A DNA stretch of 64,000 nucleotides from contig NZ_LZZW01000023.1 of assembly GCF_014170375.1 (NCBI RefSeq), forward strand, positions 62,001-126,000. Direction: 5' to 3'. The notes below the pieces were generated by a model. It searched no databases. It was not told where the DNA came from and was given only the letters and a program-made list of their open reading frames with translations. The translations under genes were made by a program, and so were the position numbers. Below are positions 8,812 to 19,345 of this stretch, piece after piece; the first letter of the stretch is position 1; each line of letters begins with the position of its first letter. Source of the DNA: Variovorax sp. UMC13 (GTDB taxonomy: Bacteria; Pseudomonadota; Gammaproteobacteria; Burkholderiales; Burkholderiaceae_C).

Positions 8812-9789
8812 CTATTTTTTGTAGGCCGAGACGATCGCGGCGCCGTCGGCGCCCGCGGCCTTGAGCCAGTCGGCCTGCATGATGCTGCCGACCTGGCGCA
8901 TGTCGGCATCGAGCTTGGCCGACGGCTTGTGGATCTTCATGCCGCGCTCGGCCAGCAGCCGCTTGTACTCGGTGTTCTTCTCCTCGGCGACCTTCCAGCC
9001 GCGGGTCTCGGCGGCGCCGGCGGCCTTGAGCACGGCCTCCTTGGTGGGTGCGTCGAGCGCGTCGAAGGACTTGGCGTTGACCAGGATCGCATTCTTGGGA
9101 ATCCAGGCCTGCGTGTCGTAGAAGTTCTTCAGGCTCTCGTAGGTCTTGGTGTCGTAGCCGGTCGAGCCCGAGCTCATGTAGCTCTCGATCACGCCCGTGG
9201 CCATGGCGGCGCTGAGTTCGGCCTGCTGGATCTGCACCGGCTGCGCGCCCACCAGTTCGGCGATCTTGGCGGTGGCGGGGCTGTAGGCGCGCCACTTGAT
9301 GCCGCGCAGGTCGGCCACCGAGCTGATCTCCTTCTTGGAGTAGATGCCTTGCGGTGCCCAGGGCACCACGAACAGCACCTTGATGCCCTGCGCGGTGAGC
9401 AGCTTCTCCATGGCCGGCTTGGACGCCGTGTAGAGCTTCATCGCCTCCGGATAGGTGGTGGCCAGGAAGGGCACGCCGTCCAGGGCATAGACCGGGTTCT
9501 CGTTGGCGAAGTTGGCCAGCAGGATCTCGCCGGCCTGGGCCTGGCCGCTCTGGACGGCGCGCTTGATCTCGGGCGCCTTGAACAGCGAGGCGTTGGCATG
9601 CACCGTGATCCTGAGCTTGCCGCCGGTGGCGGCCTCCACGTCCTTGGCGAACTGCGTGATGTTCTCGGTGTGGTAGTTGGTCGCCGGGTAGGCGGTCGGC
9701 AGGTCCCACTTGGTCTGTGCGAAGCCGATGCCGCCGAAGCTGAGGGCGGCGACTGCCGCCATGGCAGCACGGGTGAACTTGTGATTCAT
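8812..9789 (-). CDS. dctP: TRAP transporter periplasmic substrate-binding protein (DctP family)
   Basis: 325 aa, signal peptide ending near FGGIGFAQ (residue 25), then a mature DctP fold. Family features are GEILLANFANENPVYALDGVPFL and, around 170, KWRAYSPATAKIAELVGAQPVQIQ, which includes the Arg that usually binds the substrate carboxylate. It captures an organic acid in the periplasm and hands it to DctQM. A purine-rich CGGAGAG lies just before the ATG. It is first in the operon, as expected for the most abundant component. Confidence 0.93.
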   Translation of the reverse strand: MNHKFTRAAMAAVAALSFGGIGFAQTKWDLPTAYPATNYHTENITQFAKDVEAATGGKLRITVHANASLFKAPEIKRAVQSGQAQAGEILLANFANENPVYALDGVPFLATTYPEAMKLYTASKPAMEKLLTAQGIKVLFVVPWAPQGIYSKKEISSVADLRGIKWRAYSPATAKIAELVGAQPVQIQQAELSAAMATGVIESYMSSGSTGYDTKTYESLKNFYDTQAWIPKNAILVNAKSFDALDAPTKEAVLKAAGAAETRGWKVAEEKNTEYKRLLAERGMKIHKPSAKLDADMRQVGSIMQADWLKAAGADGAAIVSAYKK

Positions 9790-9881
9790 GGGCTCTCCGT
9801 CGAGTGGATGGTGAAGGCGATCGCGAGCATATGAGCAAATATCGGGCCACCATGGCCGCGTTTCCCCGCACGCGCCGCCAT

Positions 9882-9911
9882 CAAAAAAACCGCCCGAGGG
9901 GCGGTTTTTTG
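9882..9911 (-). terminator. Rho-independent terminator after the ComEA-like gene
   Basis: The + strand reads AAAAAAACCGCCC-GAG-GGGCGGTTTTTT. It is a 7-8 bp GC stem with A tracts on one side and T tracts on the other, so it could work in both directions. It lies 22 bases past the stop of the minus-strand ComEA-like gene and separates it from the TRAP operon. Confidence 0.88.
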
Positions 9912-9933
9912 GGTAGGCGACGCGCGGACCGCG

Positions 9934-10284
9934 TCACTTCGCCGGGGTGGCGCCGGTCGGCGCCTTGGCCGCCCGGGGCTGGCCCTTGACCCGTTCGGGG
10001 GCGGCGGCGGCCGCTTCCTTGAAGGCCTCGCCATTGACGGTCAGGCCCTGGGCCGACAGCTTGGCGGCGGTCTTTTCCTTCACGCCCTTCACGCGCTGCA
10101 TGAAGTCGGGCCAGTCCTTGAAGGCGCCTTGCTGTCGCGCATCGACGATGCGCTTGGACATGGCGGGTCCGACCCCCTTGAGTGCGTCGAGATCGGCCGG
10201 GCTGCCTTTGTTGGCATCGACGGCGGCAAAGGACGCGCAGGCGAACAGCAAGAAGGCCGTGACGGCCAGGATTTTCTTGAACAT
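9934..10284 (-). CDS. ComEA-like exported helix-hairpin-helix protein
   Basis: 116 aa. A signal peptide ends at CASFAA (about residue 20). A helix-hairpin-helix repeat follows, with DLDALKGVGPAMSKRIVDAR and a second half RVKGVKEKTAAKLSAQGL; the tail is Ala/Pro-rich. Such proteins bind double-stranded DNA without sequence preference and serve DNA uptake across the periplasm in competent bacteria, though many Burkholderiales copies are untested. The start at MFKKIL is chosen because a GGGAGAG ribosome site sits just before it and the signal peptide then begins correctly; the open frame could start 13 codons earlier. Confidence 0.85.
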   Translation of the reverse strand: MFKKILAVTAFLLFACASFAAVDANKGSPADLDALKGVGPAMSKRIVDARQQGAFKDWPDFMQRVKGVKEKTAAKLSAQGLTVNGEAFKEAAAAAPERVKGQPRAAKAPTGATPAK

Positions 10285-10431
10285 GAACTCTCCCTGAGTT
10301 TTTGATTTGAAGAAGCACCGCACCGCCCGCGCGAGCGGGAGGTGCCGCGACAGCTTAGGTGCTCTTCGAGCCCGGGAGCAAGGCAGGGATTCCCCGCAAT
10401 GCGAATGGCCTACGGCGCGTGCCGTGGCCGT

Positions 10432-11607
10432 TCAGAGTTCCTCGACGCGGCGCGGCGGATAGCTGTCCCAGGCCTGGCAGCCCGGGCAGTGCCAGAAGTA
10501 CTGGTGCGCCTCGAAGCCGCAGGCCGCGCAGCGGTAGCGCATCAGCGGCCGGGTGGCCTGGTCGAGGGCGCGCTGCACCTGCGGGTGGAACTGCTCGTGC
10601 GCGAAGGTCTCGCCGGCCAGCCAGCGCGAAGCGGCCACCAGCGACGGCTGCCGGGCGAGGTGGGCGATGTAGCCGTCGCGCGGTTCGGCCGGCGCGTCGC
10701 CGGCGGCCTCGGCGCGCACCGGCGTGCCGCCGAGCGCGATGATGGCTTCGAGCACGTCGATCGACGGCGTCTGGGCATAGCGCGCCTGCAGCAGGGCCAG
10801 TGCATCGCCGCCGCGCTGTGCGCCCACGGCCGCCTGCTGCAGCGTGGCGGCATAGAGCGGCAGGGCCAGCGGTGCGCGCTCGCTCAGCGCGGCCAGCGTC
10901 TCGAAGGCCTGCGCCGGATCGCCGTTGCGCAGTTGCAGCGTGGCGGTGTCGATGGCCGGGCGGGGCGCCTCGGGCGCGAGCGCCACGGCCTGCCGCAGCA
11001 GCGCGCCGGCGGCGGTGGCGTCGCCCATGGCCACCTGCTCGGCCGCCTGTTCGCAGAGGTGGTGCGCGCGCCGTGTGCTGTAGCTGGCCTGCTCGGCATC
11101 GTCGAGCTTCTGCGCCACGTCGGCGGCCTGCGCCCATTCGCGCGAGCGCTCGTAGATGGCCAGCAGCGCCAGCCGCGATTCGTTCTCGTAGCGCGTGCCT
11201 TCGAGCTTCTGCAGCGCGGCTTCGGCGCGGTCGAGCAGGCCGGCGCGCAGGAAGTCCTGGGCCAGCGCATGCTGCGCGCGCTCGCGGTCGGCACGCGACA
11301 GGTCGCCGCGGCCCAGCAGGTGCTCGTGCACGCGCACCGCGCGCTGGTACTCGCCGCGGCGGCGGAACAGGTTGCCCAGCGCGAAATGCAGCTCCTGCGT
11401 GTCGGGGTCGTTCTGCACCGCCTCGATGAAGGCGTCGATGGCCTGGTCCTGCTGCTCGTTGAGCAGGAAATTGAGGCCGCGGAAGTAGGCCTTGGGGGCC
11501 TGCCGGTTCTCCAGCTTCAGCTGACGGATGTCGAAGCGCGAGGCCAGCCATCCCAGCACGAAGGCCGCGGGCAGGCTGAGCAGCAGCCAGCTGAAATCAA
11601 AGTCCAT
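10432..11607 (-). CDS. lapB: Lipopolysaccharide assembly protein LapB (TPR protein)
   Basis: 391 aa. One N-terminal membrane helix (about 5-22), a string of TPR-like helices through about residue 340, and a C-terminal rubredoxin-like knuckle with CAACGF and CPGCQAWDSY that holds a metal through four Cys. In Enterobacteria LapB (YciM) sits on the inner membrane and controls FtsH-driven turnover of LpxC, balancing LPS with phospholipid. It overlaps the end of lapA by 11 bases, the standard lapA-lapB pair. The 108 bases before the next gene hold a small CCCGC-GCGA-GCGGG hairpin but no clear terminator. Confidence 0.93.
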   Translation of the reverse strand: MDFDFSWLLLSLPAAFVLGWLASRFDIRQLKLENRQAPKAYFRGLNFLLNEQQDQAIDAFIEAVQNDPDTQELHFALGNLFRRRGEYQRAVRVHEHLLGRGDLSRADRERAQHALAQDFLRAGLLDRAEAALQKLEGTRYENESRLALLAIYERSREWAQAADVAQKLDDAEQASYSTRRAHHLCEQAAEQVAMGDATAAGALLRQAVALAPEAPRPAIDTATLQLRNGDPAQAFETLAALSERAPLALPLYAATLQQAAVGAQRGGDALALLQARYAQTPSIDVLEAIIALGGTPVRAEAAGDAPAEPRDGYIAHLARQPSLVAASRWLAGETFAHEQFHPQVQRALDQATRPLMRYRCAACGFEAHQYFWHCPGCQAWDSYPPRRVEEL

Positions 11608-11914
11608 GTTGTCTGACGGCGGGCAGGTCGGTCGGCGGGATGGCGGGGGCGGGCGCCGCGGGAACGGCGAGCGCGTCGGGGACGGCGGCAGGGCGCTGCG
11701 CGGCGGCCGCGCGGTGCTTCCACCAGCCGGGCAGCATGCCCAGCGCGCCCACCACCAGGCCGCCCGCGAAGGCGGCCAGCACCACCAGCACCAGCGGCGC
11801 GCGCCACGAGGTGCCGAAGAAGAAGTAGACGGTCGCGTCGTGCTGGTTGTTCAGCGCGAAGGCGAAGAGGGTAAAAAAAATGGCTGCCTTGAGCAGCCAC
11901 AGGAGGTATTTCAT
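11597..11914 (-). CDS. lapA: LapA family inner-membrane protein
   Basis: 105 aa with two membrane helices, the LapA (YciS, DUF1049) pattern including ALNNQHDATVYFFFGTSWRAPL between them. The C-terminal 40 residues are a low-complexity Ala/Pro tail. It partners LapB at the inner membrane in LPS assembly control. A GTG three codons upstream (11921-11923) is an alternative start; neither choice has a strong ribosome site. The gene follows ihfB, as in many gamma- and betaproteobacteria. Confidence 0.88.
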   Translation of the reverse strand: MKYLLWLLKAAIFFTLFAFALNNQHDATVYFFFGTSWRAPLVLVVLAAFAGGLVVGALGMLPGWWKHRAAAAQRPAAVPDALAVPAAPAPAIPPTDLPAVRQHGL

Positions 11915-11962
11915 GATCGTCACCGGTGGCGGGACGATTCTAGGGGGTCGTCGGGCCCGGTT

Positions 11963-12274
11963 TCAGGCCTTGTCGGCGGCATCCAGTTCGGCGGTGCGTG
12001 CATCGACCGCCTCGCGCAGGGCCTTGCCCGGCTTGAAGTGCGGCACGCGCTTTTCCGGGATCTGAACGCTTTCGCCCGATCGCGGATTGCGTCCGATGCG
12101 CGGCGGCCGCCGGTTGACCGAGAAGCTGCCGAAGCCGCGGATCTCGATGCGGTGCCCACGCACCAGCGCGTCGCCCATCGCATCGAGGATGGTCTTGACG
12201 GCGTACTCGGCATCGCGGTGCGTCAGCTGCGAGAAGCGGGCTGCGAGTTCTTCAACGAGGTCGGAACGTGTCAT
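11963..12274 (-). CDS. ihfB: Integration host factor beta subunit
   Basis: 103 aa HU/IHF family DNA-bending protein. It begins [11 protein letters not shown] as most IhfB do, and has the family core [22 protein letters not shown] with the DNA-intercalating Pro at the arm tip. IhfB pairs with IhfA and kinks DNA at specific sites in replication, recombination and sigma-54 promoters. That is relevant here, as two sigma-54 promoter candidates lie in this window. It is downstream of rpsA, the conserved order, but separated from it by a strong terminator. Confidence 0.95.
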   Translation of the reverse strand: MTRSDLVEELAARFSQLTHRDAEYAVKTILDAMGDALVRGHRIEIRGFGSFSVNRRPPRIGRNPRSGESVQIPEKRVPHFKPGKALREAVDARTAELDAADKA

Positions 12275-12298
12275 GGGCCTGCGAAAAAAACGAAGACG

Positions 12299-12336
12299 AA
12301 AAAAAAGACAGAGCGGCCCGAAGGCCGGCTCTGTCT
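12299..12336 (-). terminator. Rho-independent terminator after rpsA
   Basis: On the minus strand GACAGAGC..GCTCTGTC forms an 8 bp outer stem with a further GC-rich inner stem and a TTCG-like loop, followed by eight T. It sits between rpsA and ihfB, 11 bases after the rpsA stop, so ihfB probably depends on read-through or its own promoter. Confidence 0.88.
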
Positions 12337-12347
12337 CCTGGGACAGC

Positions 12348-14033
12348 TTACTTGTCGCTGTTGTCCAGCTTGGCGCGCAGCAGGGCGCCCAGGCTCGTCG
12401 TGCCCGCGTTCTCGCGTGCCGACTGCTGGCTCAGGCTGGCCATGGCGCCTTGTTCGTCGACCATGTCCTTCTGCTTGATCGACAGCTGGATGTTGCGGGT
12501 CTTGCGATCCACGTTTACCACGACGGCCGTGACTTCGTCGCCTTCCTTGAGCACGTTGCGGGCATCTTCGACGCGGTCGCGCGAGATTTCCGAAGCACGC
12601 AGGTAGCCGATGATGTCTTCGCCGAGGTCGATCTCAGCACCACGGGCGTCCACGGTCTTGACCTTGCCGGTCACGATCTGGCCCTTGTCGTTCACGGTGG
12701 TGAACGTGGTGAAGGGGTCGCTGTCGAGCTGCTTGATGCCCAGGCTGATGCGTTCGCGGTCGACGTCGACTGCGAGCACCAGCGCCTCGACTTCCTGGCC
12801 CTTCTTGTAGTTGCGAACCGCGGCTTCGCCGGTTTCGTTCCACGAGAGGTCGGACAGGTGAACCAGGCCGTCGATGCCGGCAGCCAGACCCACGAACACG
12901 CCGAAGTCGGTGATCGACTTGATCGGGCCCTTGACGCGGTCGCCACGCTTCGTGTTCTGAGCGAACTCTTGCCACGGGTTGGCCTTGCACTGCTTCATGC
13001 CCAGGCTGATGCGGCGCTTGTCTTCGTCGATTTCCAGGACCATGACTTCGACTTCGTCGCCCAGCGAGACGATCTTGTTCGGAGCGATGTTCTTGTTGGT
13101 CCAGTCCATTTCGGAGACGTGCACCAGGCCTTCGATGCCGGGTTCGAGTTCGACGAACGCGCCGTAGTCGGCGATGTTCGTGACCTTGCCGAACAGGCGG
13201 GTCGATTGCGGGTAGCGGCGCGAAACGCCCATCCACGGGTCATCACCCATTTGCTTGAGACCCAGCGAGACACGGTTCTTTTCGGTGTCGAACTTGAGGA
13301 TCTTGGCGGTGATTTCCTGGCCGGCCTGAACGACTTCGCTCGGGTGGCGGACACGGCGCCATGCCATGTCGGTGATGTGCAGCAGGCCGTCGATGCCGCC
13401 GAGGTCCACGAACGCACCGTATTCGGTGATGTTCTTGACCACGCCGCGGACCACAGCGCCTTCCTTCAGGGTTTCCATCAGCTTGGCGCGTTCTTCGCCC
13501 ATGCTGGCTTCGACCACGGCACGGCGCGACAGCACGACGTTGTTGCGCTTGCGGTCGAGCTTGATGACCTTGAATTCCAGGGTCTTGTTCTCGTACGGGG
13601 TCAGGTCCTTGATCGGACGCGTGTCGATCAGCGAGCCCGGCAGGAAGGCGCGGATGCCGTTGACCAGGACGGTCAGGCCGCCCTTGACCTTGCCGCTGGT
13701 GGTGCCGGTGACGAAGTCGCCCGATTCCAGGGCCTTCTCGAGGGCCAGCCACGAAGCGAGGCGCTTGGCGGTGTCGCGCGAGAGGATGGTGTCGCCGTAG
13801 CCGTTTTCAACGCTGCCGATGGCAACGGAAACGAAATCGCCGGCCTGGACTTCGAGTTCGCCCTTGTCGTTCTTGAACTCTTCGATTGGCACATACGCTT
13901 CGGACTTCAGGCCGGCGTTGACCACCACGTGGTTGTGCTCGACGCGCACGACTTCGGCCGTGATGACCTCGCCGGTGCGCATTTCGGAACGCTTCAGGGA
14001 CTCTTCGAATAGGTCGGCAAAAGATTCAGACAT
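12348..14033 (-). CDS. rpsA: 30S ribosomal protein S1
   Basis: 561 aa with six S1 RNA-binding domains in a row, each about 70-85 residues and recognisable from repeats such as [35 protein letters not shown] and [19 protein letters not shown]1 binds mRNA on the small subunit and helps load messages with structured or weak leaders. Length matches the usual 557-570 aa. It follows aroA::cmk as in other proteobacteria, where cmk-rpsA is a conserved pair. The 163 bases between aroA::cmk and rpsA likely hold an rpsA promoter and leader, but I see no clear -10/-35. Confidence 0.97.
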   Translation of the reverse strand: MSESFADLFEESLKRSEMRTGEVITAEVVRVEHNHVVVNAGLKSEAYVPIEEFKNDKGELEVQAGDFVSVAIGSVENGYGDTILSRDTAKRLASWLALEKALESGDFVTGTTSGKVKGGLTVLVNGIRAFLPGSLIDTRPIKDLTPYENKTLEFKVIKLDRKRNNVVLSRRAVVEASMGEERAKLMETLKEGAVVRGVVKNITEYGAFVDLGGIDGLLHITDMAWRRVRHPSEVVQAGQEITAKILKFDTEKNRVSLGLKQMGDDPWMGVSRRYPQSTRLFGKVTNIADYGAFVELEPGIEGLVHVSEMDWTNKNIAPNKIVSLGDEVEVMVLEIDEDKRRISLGMKQCKANPWQEFAQNTKRGDRVKGPIKSITDFGVFVGLAAGIDGLVHLSDLSWNETGEAAVRNYKKGQEVEALVLAVDVDRERISLGIKQLDSDPFTTFTTVNDKGQIVTGKVKTVDARGAEIDLGEDIIGYLRASEISRDRVEDARNVLKEGDEVTAVVVNVDRKTRNIQLSIKQKDMVDEQGAMASLSQQSARENAGTTSLGALLRAKLDNSDK

Positions 14034-14196
14034 GTGTCATTTCCTTCCGTCACGCAGGGTTGGCAGCGGCACGATTGCGACTGCACTGGGGTCTGGCGAC
14101 GGCGGTTGGGTTAAGGGCTTGGGGCCCGGTGGGTTGTAAAACCAGCAGATCGGTGCGCTGACGCGCGGCGGGGACCGGCTGGACGGAAAACACCCC

Positions 14197-16194
14197 TCAA
14201 GACTTCTTGAAGGGCTGTAGCGCCTGCCACCAGTCCAGTACCTGCTCGATCGATTGCGCGATCGAGAGCTGGGAGTTGTCCAGGTGGCGTGCATCCTTCG
14301 CCGGCTTCAGCGGCGCGACACTGCGGGAGGAGTCCCGGGCGTCGCGTGCTTCCAGGTCGGAGCGAAGACTGTCGAGTGTAGTCGAAATACCCTTTGAAAT
14401 CAACTGCTTATGCCGGCGCTCGGCACGCTGCGCGGCGCTGGCCGTGAGGAAGACCTTGAGCGCCGCGTCGGGGAAGATCACGGTGCCCATGTCGCGGCCG
14501 TCGGCCACCAGGCCGGGCAGCTGGCGGAAGCGCTGCTGGAGCGCCAGCAGCGCGGTCCGCACGCCGGGCAGGGCTGAGACGCGCGAGGCGTCCATGCCGG
14601 CCGCTTCGGTGCGGATCGCATCGCTCACGTCCTCGCCGTCGAGCATGGCCTTGCCCTTGACGAACTGCAGCGGCAGCGCCTGGGCCAGGGCCGCGATCTG
14701 CGCCTCGTGGGCGGGCACGGGCTCGAGCCCGGCGCGGCGCGTGACCAGCCCGGTCACGCGGTACAGGGTGCCCGAATCGAGGTAGTGGTAGCCCAGCGCA
14801 TGCGCGACTTCCACCGCCAGCGTGCCCTTGCCCGAGGCCGTCGGCCCGTCGATGCAGATCACCGGGATCCCGGTCGGCTCGATCACCTCGAACAGGGTCT
14901 CGAAGTAGTCGGGGAAGGTCTTGGCGACGCAGTGCGGATCGAGGATGCGCACCGGCAGCCCGGCTGGGTTGAAGGCGGCCAGCGAGAAGCACATCGCGAC
15001 GCGGTGGTCGTCGTAGGTCTTGATGCTGGCGGCGCGCCAGCCGGCCTTGGCCAGCGGATGCACGCGGATGAAGTCGGGGCCGTCCTCGACCGTCGCGCCC
15101 AGCTTGCGCAGTTCGCAGGCCATGGCGTCGATGCGGTCGGTTTCCTTGACGCGCCAGCTGGCGATGTTGCGCAGCGTGCTCGGGCCGTCGGCGTAGAGCG
15201 CCATCACGGCCAGCGTCATGGCCGCATCGGGGATGTGGTTGGCGTCGAGGTCGATGGCCTTGAGCGGCCAGGCGTCGCGTGCCACCCGCAGCCAGTTGGG
15301 GCCGCTCTCGACCTGGGCGCCCATCGCGCGCGCGGCCTCGACGAAGCGGATGTCGCCCTGGATCGAGTCGGCGCCAACGCCCTCGATGCGCAGGCCGTCG
15401 CCGGTGGCCGCCAGCGCGCCCAGCGCGATGAAGTAGCTGGCCGACGAGGCATCGGCCTCGACGTGGATCTCGCCCGGCGAGCGGTAGCGGCTGCCGGCCG
15501 GAATCGTGAAGTGCTGCCAGCCCTCGCGCCGCACCGCGATGCCGAAGCGCGCGAGCAGGTTGAGCGTGATCTCGATGTAGGGCTTGGAGATCAGCTCGCC
15601 GACCACGTCGATCACGATGTCGCGCGTCGCCACCAGCGGCAGCGCCAGCAGCAGCGCGGTCAGGAACTGGCTCGACACGTCGCCGCGCACGCGGATGGGG
15701 GCGTCCAGCGACAGCGTGTGGGGCGGCACCGGGTGGATGCGCAGCGGCGGATAACCCGGGTTGCCCAGGTAGTCGATGCGGCAGCCGAGCTGCGTGAGCG
15801 CGTCCACCAGGTCGCCGATCGGGCGCTCGTGCATGCGCGGCACGCCGCTGAGCTCGAAGTCGCCGCCCAGCAGCGCCAGTGCGGCGGTGAGCGGCCGCAT
15901 CGCGGTGCCGGCGTTGCCCAGGAAGAGCGCTGCCTGCGGCGTGCGCAGGCGCCCGCCCAGGCCCTCGATGCGCAGCGCGGGGCCGGTGGCGTCGACCTGG
16001 CAGCCCAGCGCCCGCAGGGCGTCGAGCATGACGCGCGTGTCGTCCGAATCCAGCAGATCGTGGACCGTGGTCGTGCCTTCGGCCAGCGCGGCCAGCAGCA
16101 GCACGCGGTTGGAGATGCTCTTGGAGCCGGGCAGCCGGACGACGCCCGAGGCGGCGACGAAGGAGGGGAGGTCGAGGAAGGGGGACGAGAACAT
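14197..16194 (-). CDS. aroA: EPSP synthase (AroA) fused to cytidylate kinase (Cmk)
   Basis: 665 aa bifunctional protein. Residues about 1-440 are 3-phosphoshikimate 1-carboxyvinyltransferase, with [10 protein letters not shown] near the start, the active-site stretch [16 protein letters not shown] and late [10 protein letters not shown]. They catalyse the sixth shikimate step. Residues from about 444 are a CMP/dCMP kinase with P-loop GPTASGKGT (about 450-458), the CMP-binding DSGTLYR and [15 protein letters not shown]. There is no stop or frameshift between the halves. In most bacteria the two enzymes are neighbouring genes; the fusion is known from Comamonadaceae. Its ATG lies 2 bases beyond the tyrA stop. 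Confidence 0.96.
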   Translation of the reverse strand: MFSSPFLDLPSFVAASGVVRLPGSKSISNRVLLLAALAEGTTTVHDLLDSDDTRVMLDALRALGCQVDATGPALRIEGLGGRLRTPQAALFLGNAGTAMRPLTAALALLGGDFELSGVPRMHERPIGDLVDALTQLGCRIDYLGNPGYPPLRIHPVPPHTLSLDAPIRVRGDVSSQFLTALLLALPLVATRDIVIDVVGELISKPYIEITLNLLARFGIAVRREGWQHFTIPAGSRYRSPGEIHVEADASSASYFIALGALAATGDGLRIEGVGADSIQGDIRFVEAARAMGAQVESGPNWLRVARDAWPLKAIDLDANHIPDAAMTLAVMALYADGPSTLRNIASWRVKETDRIDAMACELRKLGATVEDGPDFIRVHPLAKAGWRAASIKTYDDHRVAMCFSLAAFNPAGLPVRILDPHCVAKTFPDYFETLFEVIEPTGIPVICIDGPTASGKGTLAVEVAHALGYHYLDSGTLYRVTGLVTRRAGLEPVPAHEAQIAALAQALPLQFVKGKAMLDGEDVSDAIRTEAAGMDASRVSALPGVRTALLALQQRFRQLPGLVADGRDMGTVIFPDAALKVFLTASAAQRAERRHKQLISKGISTTLDSLRSDLEARDARDSSRSVAPLKPAKDARHLDNSQLSIAQSIEQVLDWWQALQPFKKS

Positions 16195-16196
16195 GT

Positions 16197-17066
16197 TCAG
16201 GAAGCCGGCGTGCGTCGCCAGTCGGAGCGGGTCTGGCGGGCCTCGGCGATGGCGTTTTCCAGCGCCTGCGCGTCGCCGGCGCCGAGCATCGCTTCAAAGG
16301 CCTGCAACTGGGCGCGAAAGGCCTGCGACTGCAGCAGCACCTGCTCGCGGTTGGCCAGCAGGATGTCGCGCCAGACGGCCGGGTCGCTGGCGGCGATGCG
16401 GGTGAAGTCGCGGAAGCCGGGGCCGGCGAGTTCGAGGAAACGGGCGCCGTCGGGCTGGGCCGCGAGGCCGTTGATGAAGGCGAAGGCCAGCATGTGGGGC
16501 AGATGGCTCACGGCCGCGAAGGCGCTGTCGTGGGCCTCGGGCGTCATGGTCAGCACCTGCGCGCCGACGCCCGTCCAGAGCTGCGAGGCGCGCTGCACGT
16601 TGGAGCGCAGCGTGGTCTTGGTGGGCGTGAGGATCACCTGGCGGCCGTCGAACAGCGAGGCCTCGGCATGCTCGACGCCCGCGACTTCCTTGCCGGCGAT
16701 CGGGTGGGCCGGCACGAAGCTCGCGAACTGCGTCTGCAGGCCGCGGCGCGCGGCCTCGATCACGTCGCCCTTGGTCGAGCCGACGTCCATCACCAGCGTG
16801 TCGGCCGAGACGCCGTGGCGGATCGCCTTGAAGGTGGCTTCCGAAGCCGCCACCGGCACCGCCACCAGCACCAGGTCGGCGCCCGAGACGGCCAGCAGCG
16901 CCGAGGGCGCCGCGACGTCGATCACGCCCAGCTGGCGCGCGCGTTCGGTGGTGGAGGGCGACTTGCTGTAGCCCACCACGCGCTTGACCAGCTTGGCGCG
17001 CTTGAGCGCGAGGGCGAAGGAGCCGCCGATCAGTCCGCAGCCGATCAGGCCGAGCTGCTCGAACAT
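16197..17066 (-). CDS. tyrA: Prephenate dehydrogenase
   Basis: 289 aa. The NAD-binding motif [12 protein letters not shown] lies at residues 6-17, and the active-site stretch [16 protein letters not shown] contains the catalytic His. It oxidises prephenate (or arogenate) to the tyrosine precursor. There is no ACT or chorismate mutase domain, so this is the short single-function type. ATG 17064-17066 is chosen because the Rossmann motif follows directly; upstream codons overlap pheA. It sits between pheA (8-base gap) and aroA::cmk, so the last steps of aromatic amino acid synthesis are co-transcribed. Confidence 0.94.
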   Translation of the reverse strand: MFEQLGLIGCGLIGGSFALALKRAKLVKRVVGYSKSPSTTERARQLGVIDVAAPSALLAVSGADLVLVAVPVAASEATFKAIRHGVSADTLVMDVGSTKGDVIEAARRGLQTQFASFVPAHPIAGKEVAGVEHAEASLFDGRQVILTPTKTTLRSNVQRASQLWTGVGAQVLTMTPEAHDSAFAAVSHLPHMLAFAFINGLAAQPDGARFLELAGPGFRDFTRIAASDPAVWRDILLANREQVLLQSQAFRAQLQAFEAMLGAGDAQALENAIAEARQTRSDWRRTPAS

Positions 17067-17074
17067 CGGGCCGC

Positions 17075-18187
17075 TCACGCGGTGACGGGGTAGGCGCCCA
17101 GCACCTTGTAGAAGGCGCACAGCGTCCGCAGCTCGGCCAGCGCGGCCGCCACGTTGGGCTGCGACGGATGGCCGTCGAGGTCGATGTAGAAGTAGTACTC
17201 CCACTGGCCGGTGCGCGCGGGGCGCGACTCGAAGCGGGTCATCGAGACGTTGTTGGCCTTGAGCGGCATCAGCAGGTCGTGCACCGCGCCCGGCTGGTTG
17301 GGCACCGAGACCACCAGGCTGGTGCAGTCGCGGCCCGAGGCCGGCGGCATCGCGAGCGTCTGCGGCAGGCAGATGATGGCGAAGCGGGTGCGGTTGTAGG
17401 AGTCGTCCTGGATCGCGTGCGCCACGATGTGCAGGCCGAAGCGGGTGGCGGCGCGGTCGCTCGCCAGCGCGGCCCAGGCCGGGTTGCCCGCGGCCAGGCG
17501 CGCGCCTTCGGCGTTGCTCGAGACGGCGCGGCGCTCGGCGTTCGGCAGGTGCTTGGACAGCCAGGTCTGGCACTGTGCCAGCGCCTGCGGATGGGCCAGC
17601 ACGGCTTCGATCTCGCCCAGCGAATTGGTGGTGCGCAGCAGGTGGTGGCGCACCAGCAGGCTGACCTCGCCCACCACATGGGTCGGCGAATGCAGGAACA
17701 GGTCGAGCGAACGTGTGACCACGCCTTCGGTCGAGTTCTCGACCCCGACCACGCCGTACTGGGCGCTGCCCGCGGCGGTGGCGTGGAAGACCTCGTCGAA
17801 GCTGGCGCAGTAGACCAGGTCGGCGGCGCCGCCGAAATACTCGACCGCGGCCTGTTCGCAGAAGGTGCCCTCGGGGCCGAGCACCGCCACGCGCTGCGGC
17901 GACTCGAGCGCCAGGCAGGCCGACATGATCTCGCGCCAGATGGCCGCGATGTGCAGCCCCTTGAGCGGGCCGGTGTTGGCCTTCTGCATCTTGTCGATGA
18001 CCTGGGCCACGCGGTCGGGCCGGAAGAAGGGCGTGCCCTCGCGCTTCTTGACCTCGCCGACCAGCTCGGCCACATGGGCGCGCTGGTTCAGCAGGTCGAT
18101 CAGGCGTTGGTCGAGCGAGTCGATCTGCACGCGCAGATCGGCCAGGCTGGCGGATTGGTCGGAAGGCGAGGAGGGGGTGTCGGACAT
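17075..18187 (-). CDS. pheA: Chorismate mutase / prephenate dehydratase (P-protein)
   Basis: 370 aa. An AroQ-type chorismate mutase helix domain covers residues about 12-100 (DLRVQIDSLDQRLIDLLNQRA). The prephenate dehydratase domain follows from about 105, with GPEGTFCEQAA and GVVGVENSTEGVV. An ACT regulatory domain starts near 290, with SLVVSVPNQPGAVHDLL and the phenylalanine-sensing ESRPARTGQWEYYFYID. It makes phenylpyruvate from chorismate and is expected to be inhibited by phenylalanine. It lies 36 bases after serC. Confidence 0.96.
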   Translation of the reverse strand: MSDTPSSPSDQSASLADLRVQIDSLDQRLIDLLNQRAHVAELVGEVKKREGTPFFRPDRVAQVIDKMQKANTGPLKGLHIAAIWREIMSACLALESPQRVAVLGPEGTFCEQAAVEYFGGAADLVYCASFDEVFHATAAGSAQYGVVGVENSTEGVVTRSLDLFLHSPTHVVGEVSLLVRHHLLRTTNSLGEIEAVLAHPQALAQCQTWLSKHLPNAERRAVSSNAEGARLAAGNPAWAALASDRAATRFGLHIVAHAIQDDSYNRTRFAIICLPQTLAMPPASGRDCTSLVVSVPNQPGAVHDLLMPLKANNVSMTRFESRPARTGQWEYYFYIDLDGHPSQPNVAAALAELRTLCAFYKVLGAYPVTA

Positions 18188-18223
18188 CGTGCGAGAAAAA
18201 AAGCGGGCGGCCCTGGCACTACG

Positions 18224-19345
18224 CTAGGCGCGCGATCGCTCGAATTCTCGCATGTAGGCCACCAGCGCCTGCACGCCTTCCAGCGGCATGGCGTTGTAGA
18301 TGCTGGCGCGCATGCCGCCGACCGACTTGTGACCCTTGAGCTGCAGCAACCCGGCTTCGCGCGCACCGGCCAGGAAGGCCTCGTTGCGGCCCTCGTCGGC
18401 GAGGAAGAAGGGCACGTTCATGCGCGAGCGGCAGTCCGCGCTGATGCGGTTGGCGTAGAAGTCGGAACCGTCGATGAAGTCGTACAGCAGCGCGGCCTTG
18501 GCGGCGTTGCGGCGTTCCATCGCGGCCACGCCGGTCAGCTCGCCTTCGGTCTGCCGCAGCAGCCAGTCGAAGGTCAGGCCGGCCATGTAGATGCCCCAGG
18601 TCGGCGGGGTGTTGTACATCGACTGGTTGTCGGCCACCGTCTTGTAGTTGAAGGCGCTGGGGCAGATCTCGAGCGCATGGCCCAGCAGATCGTCGCGCAC
18701 CACCACGATGGTCAGGCCGGCCGGGCCGAGGTTCTTCTGCGCGCCGCCGAAGGCCAGGCCCACGCGCGACCAGTCGACGCTGCGCGAGGCCACGTGCGAG
18801 GAGAAGTCGATCACCAGCGGTGCGTCGGAGCCCAGCGCGGCCAGGTCGGGCAGCGTCTGGAACTCGATGCCGTTGATGGTCTCGTTGGTGCACACGTGCA
18901 CGTAGGCGGCACCGGGCGTGAGCCGCCAGGTCGACGGGTCGGGCAGCTGCGTGTGTTGGTCGTCGGCGTTGCTGGCGACGATGCGGGCGTCGCAGTAGCG
19001 CTTGGCTTCCTTGTGCGACTTGATGCTCCAGCTGCCGGTGACGACGAAATCGGCCACGCCGCCGCGCGACAGGTTCATCGGCACGATGGCGTTCTCGCCG
19101 AGGCCGCCGCCCTGCATGAACAGGATCTGGAAGTTCGACGGGACGGCGAGCAGCGCGCGCAGGTCGGCTTCGGCCTTCGCGTAGATCGCGCCGAATTCCT
19201 TGCCGCGGTGGCTCATCTCCATCACGCTCATGCCGCTGCCGTGCCAGTCGAGCATCTCGGCTGCGGCTTCGCGCAGCACCGCCTCCGGCATCGCGGCCGG
19301 ACCGGCGGAGAAGTTGTAAGGGCGCGCGCCCGCCGGCCGGGTCAC
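18224..19345 (-). CDS. serC: Phosphoserine aminotransferase
   Basis: 373 aa PLP enzyme of class V. It starts [16 protein letters not shown], the SerC hallmark, and has the phosphate-binding LFMQGGG. The Schiff-base Lys is in [17 protein letters not shown] (about residue 200). It converts 3-phosphohydroxypyruvate to phosphoserine and, in some bacteria, also serves pyridoxine synthesis. Its start overlaps the preceding DUF2059 gene by 4 bases. Confidence 0.96.
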   Translation of the reverse strand: MTRPAGARPYNFSAGPAAMPEAVLREAAAEMLDWHGSGMSVMEMSHRGKEFGAIYAKAEADLRALLAVPSNFQILFMQGGGLGENAIVPMNLSRGGVADFVVTGSWSIKSHKEAKRYCDARIVASNADDQHTQLPDPSTWRLTPGAAYVHVCTNETINGIEFQTLPDLAALGSDAPLVIDFSSHVASRSVDWSRVGLAFGGAQKNLGPAGLTIVVVRDDLLGHALEICPSAFNYKTVADNQSMYNTPPTWGIYMAGLTFDWLLRQTEGELTGVAAMERRNAAKAALLYDFIDGSDFYANRISADCRSRMNVPFFLADEGRNEAFLAGAREAGLLQLKGHKSVGGMRASIYNAMPLEGVQALVAYMREFERSRA

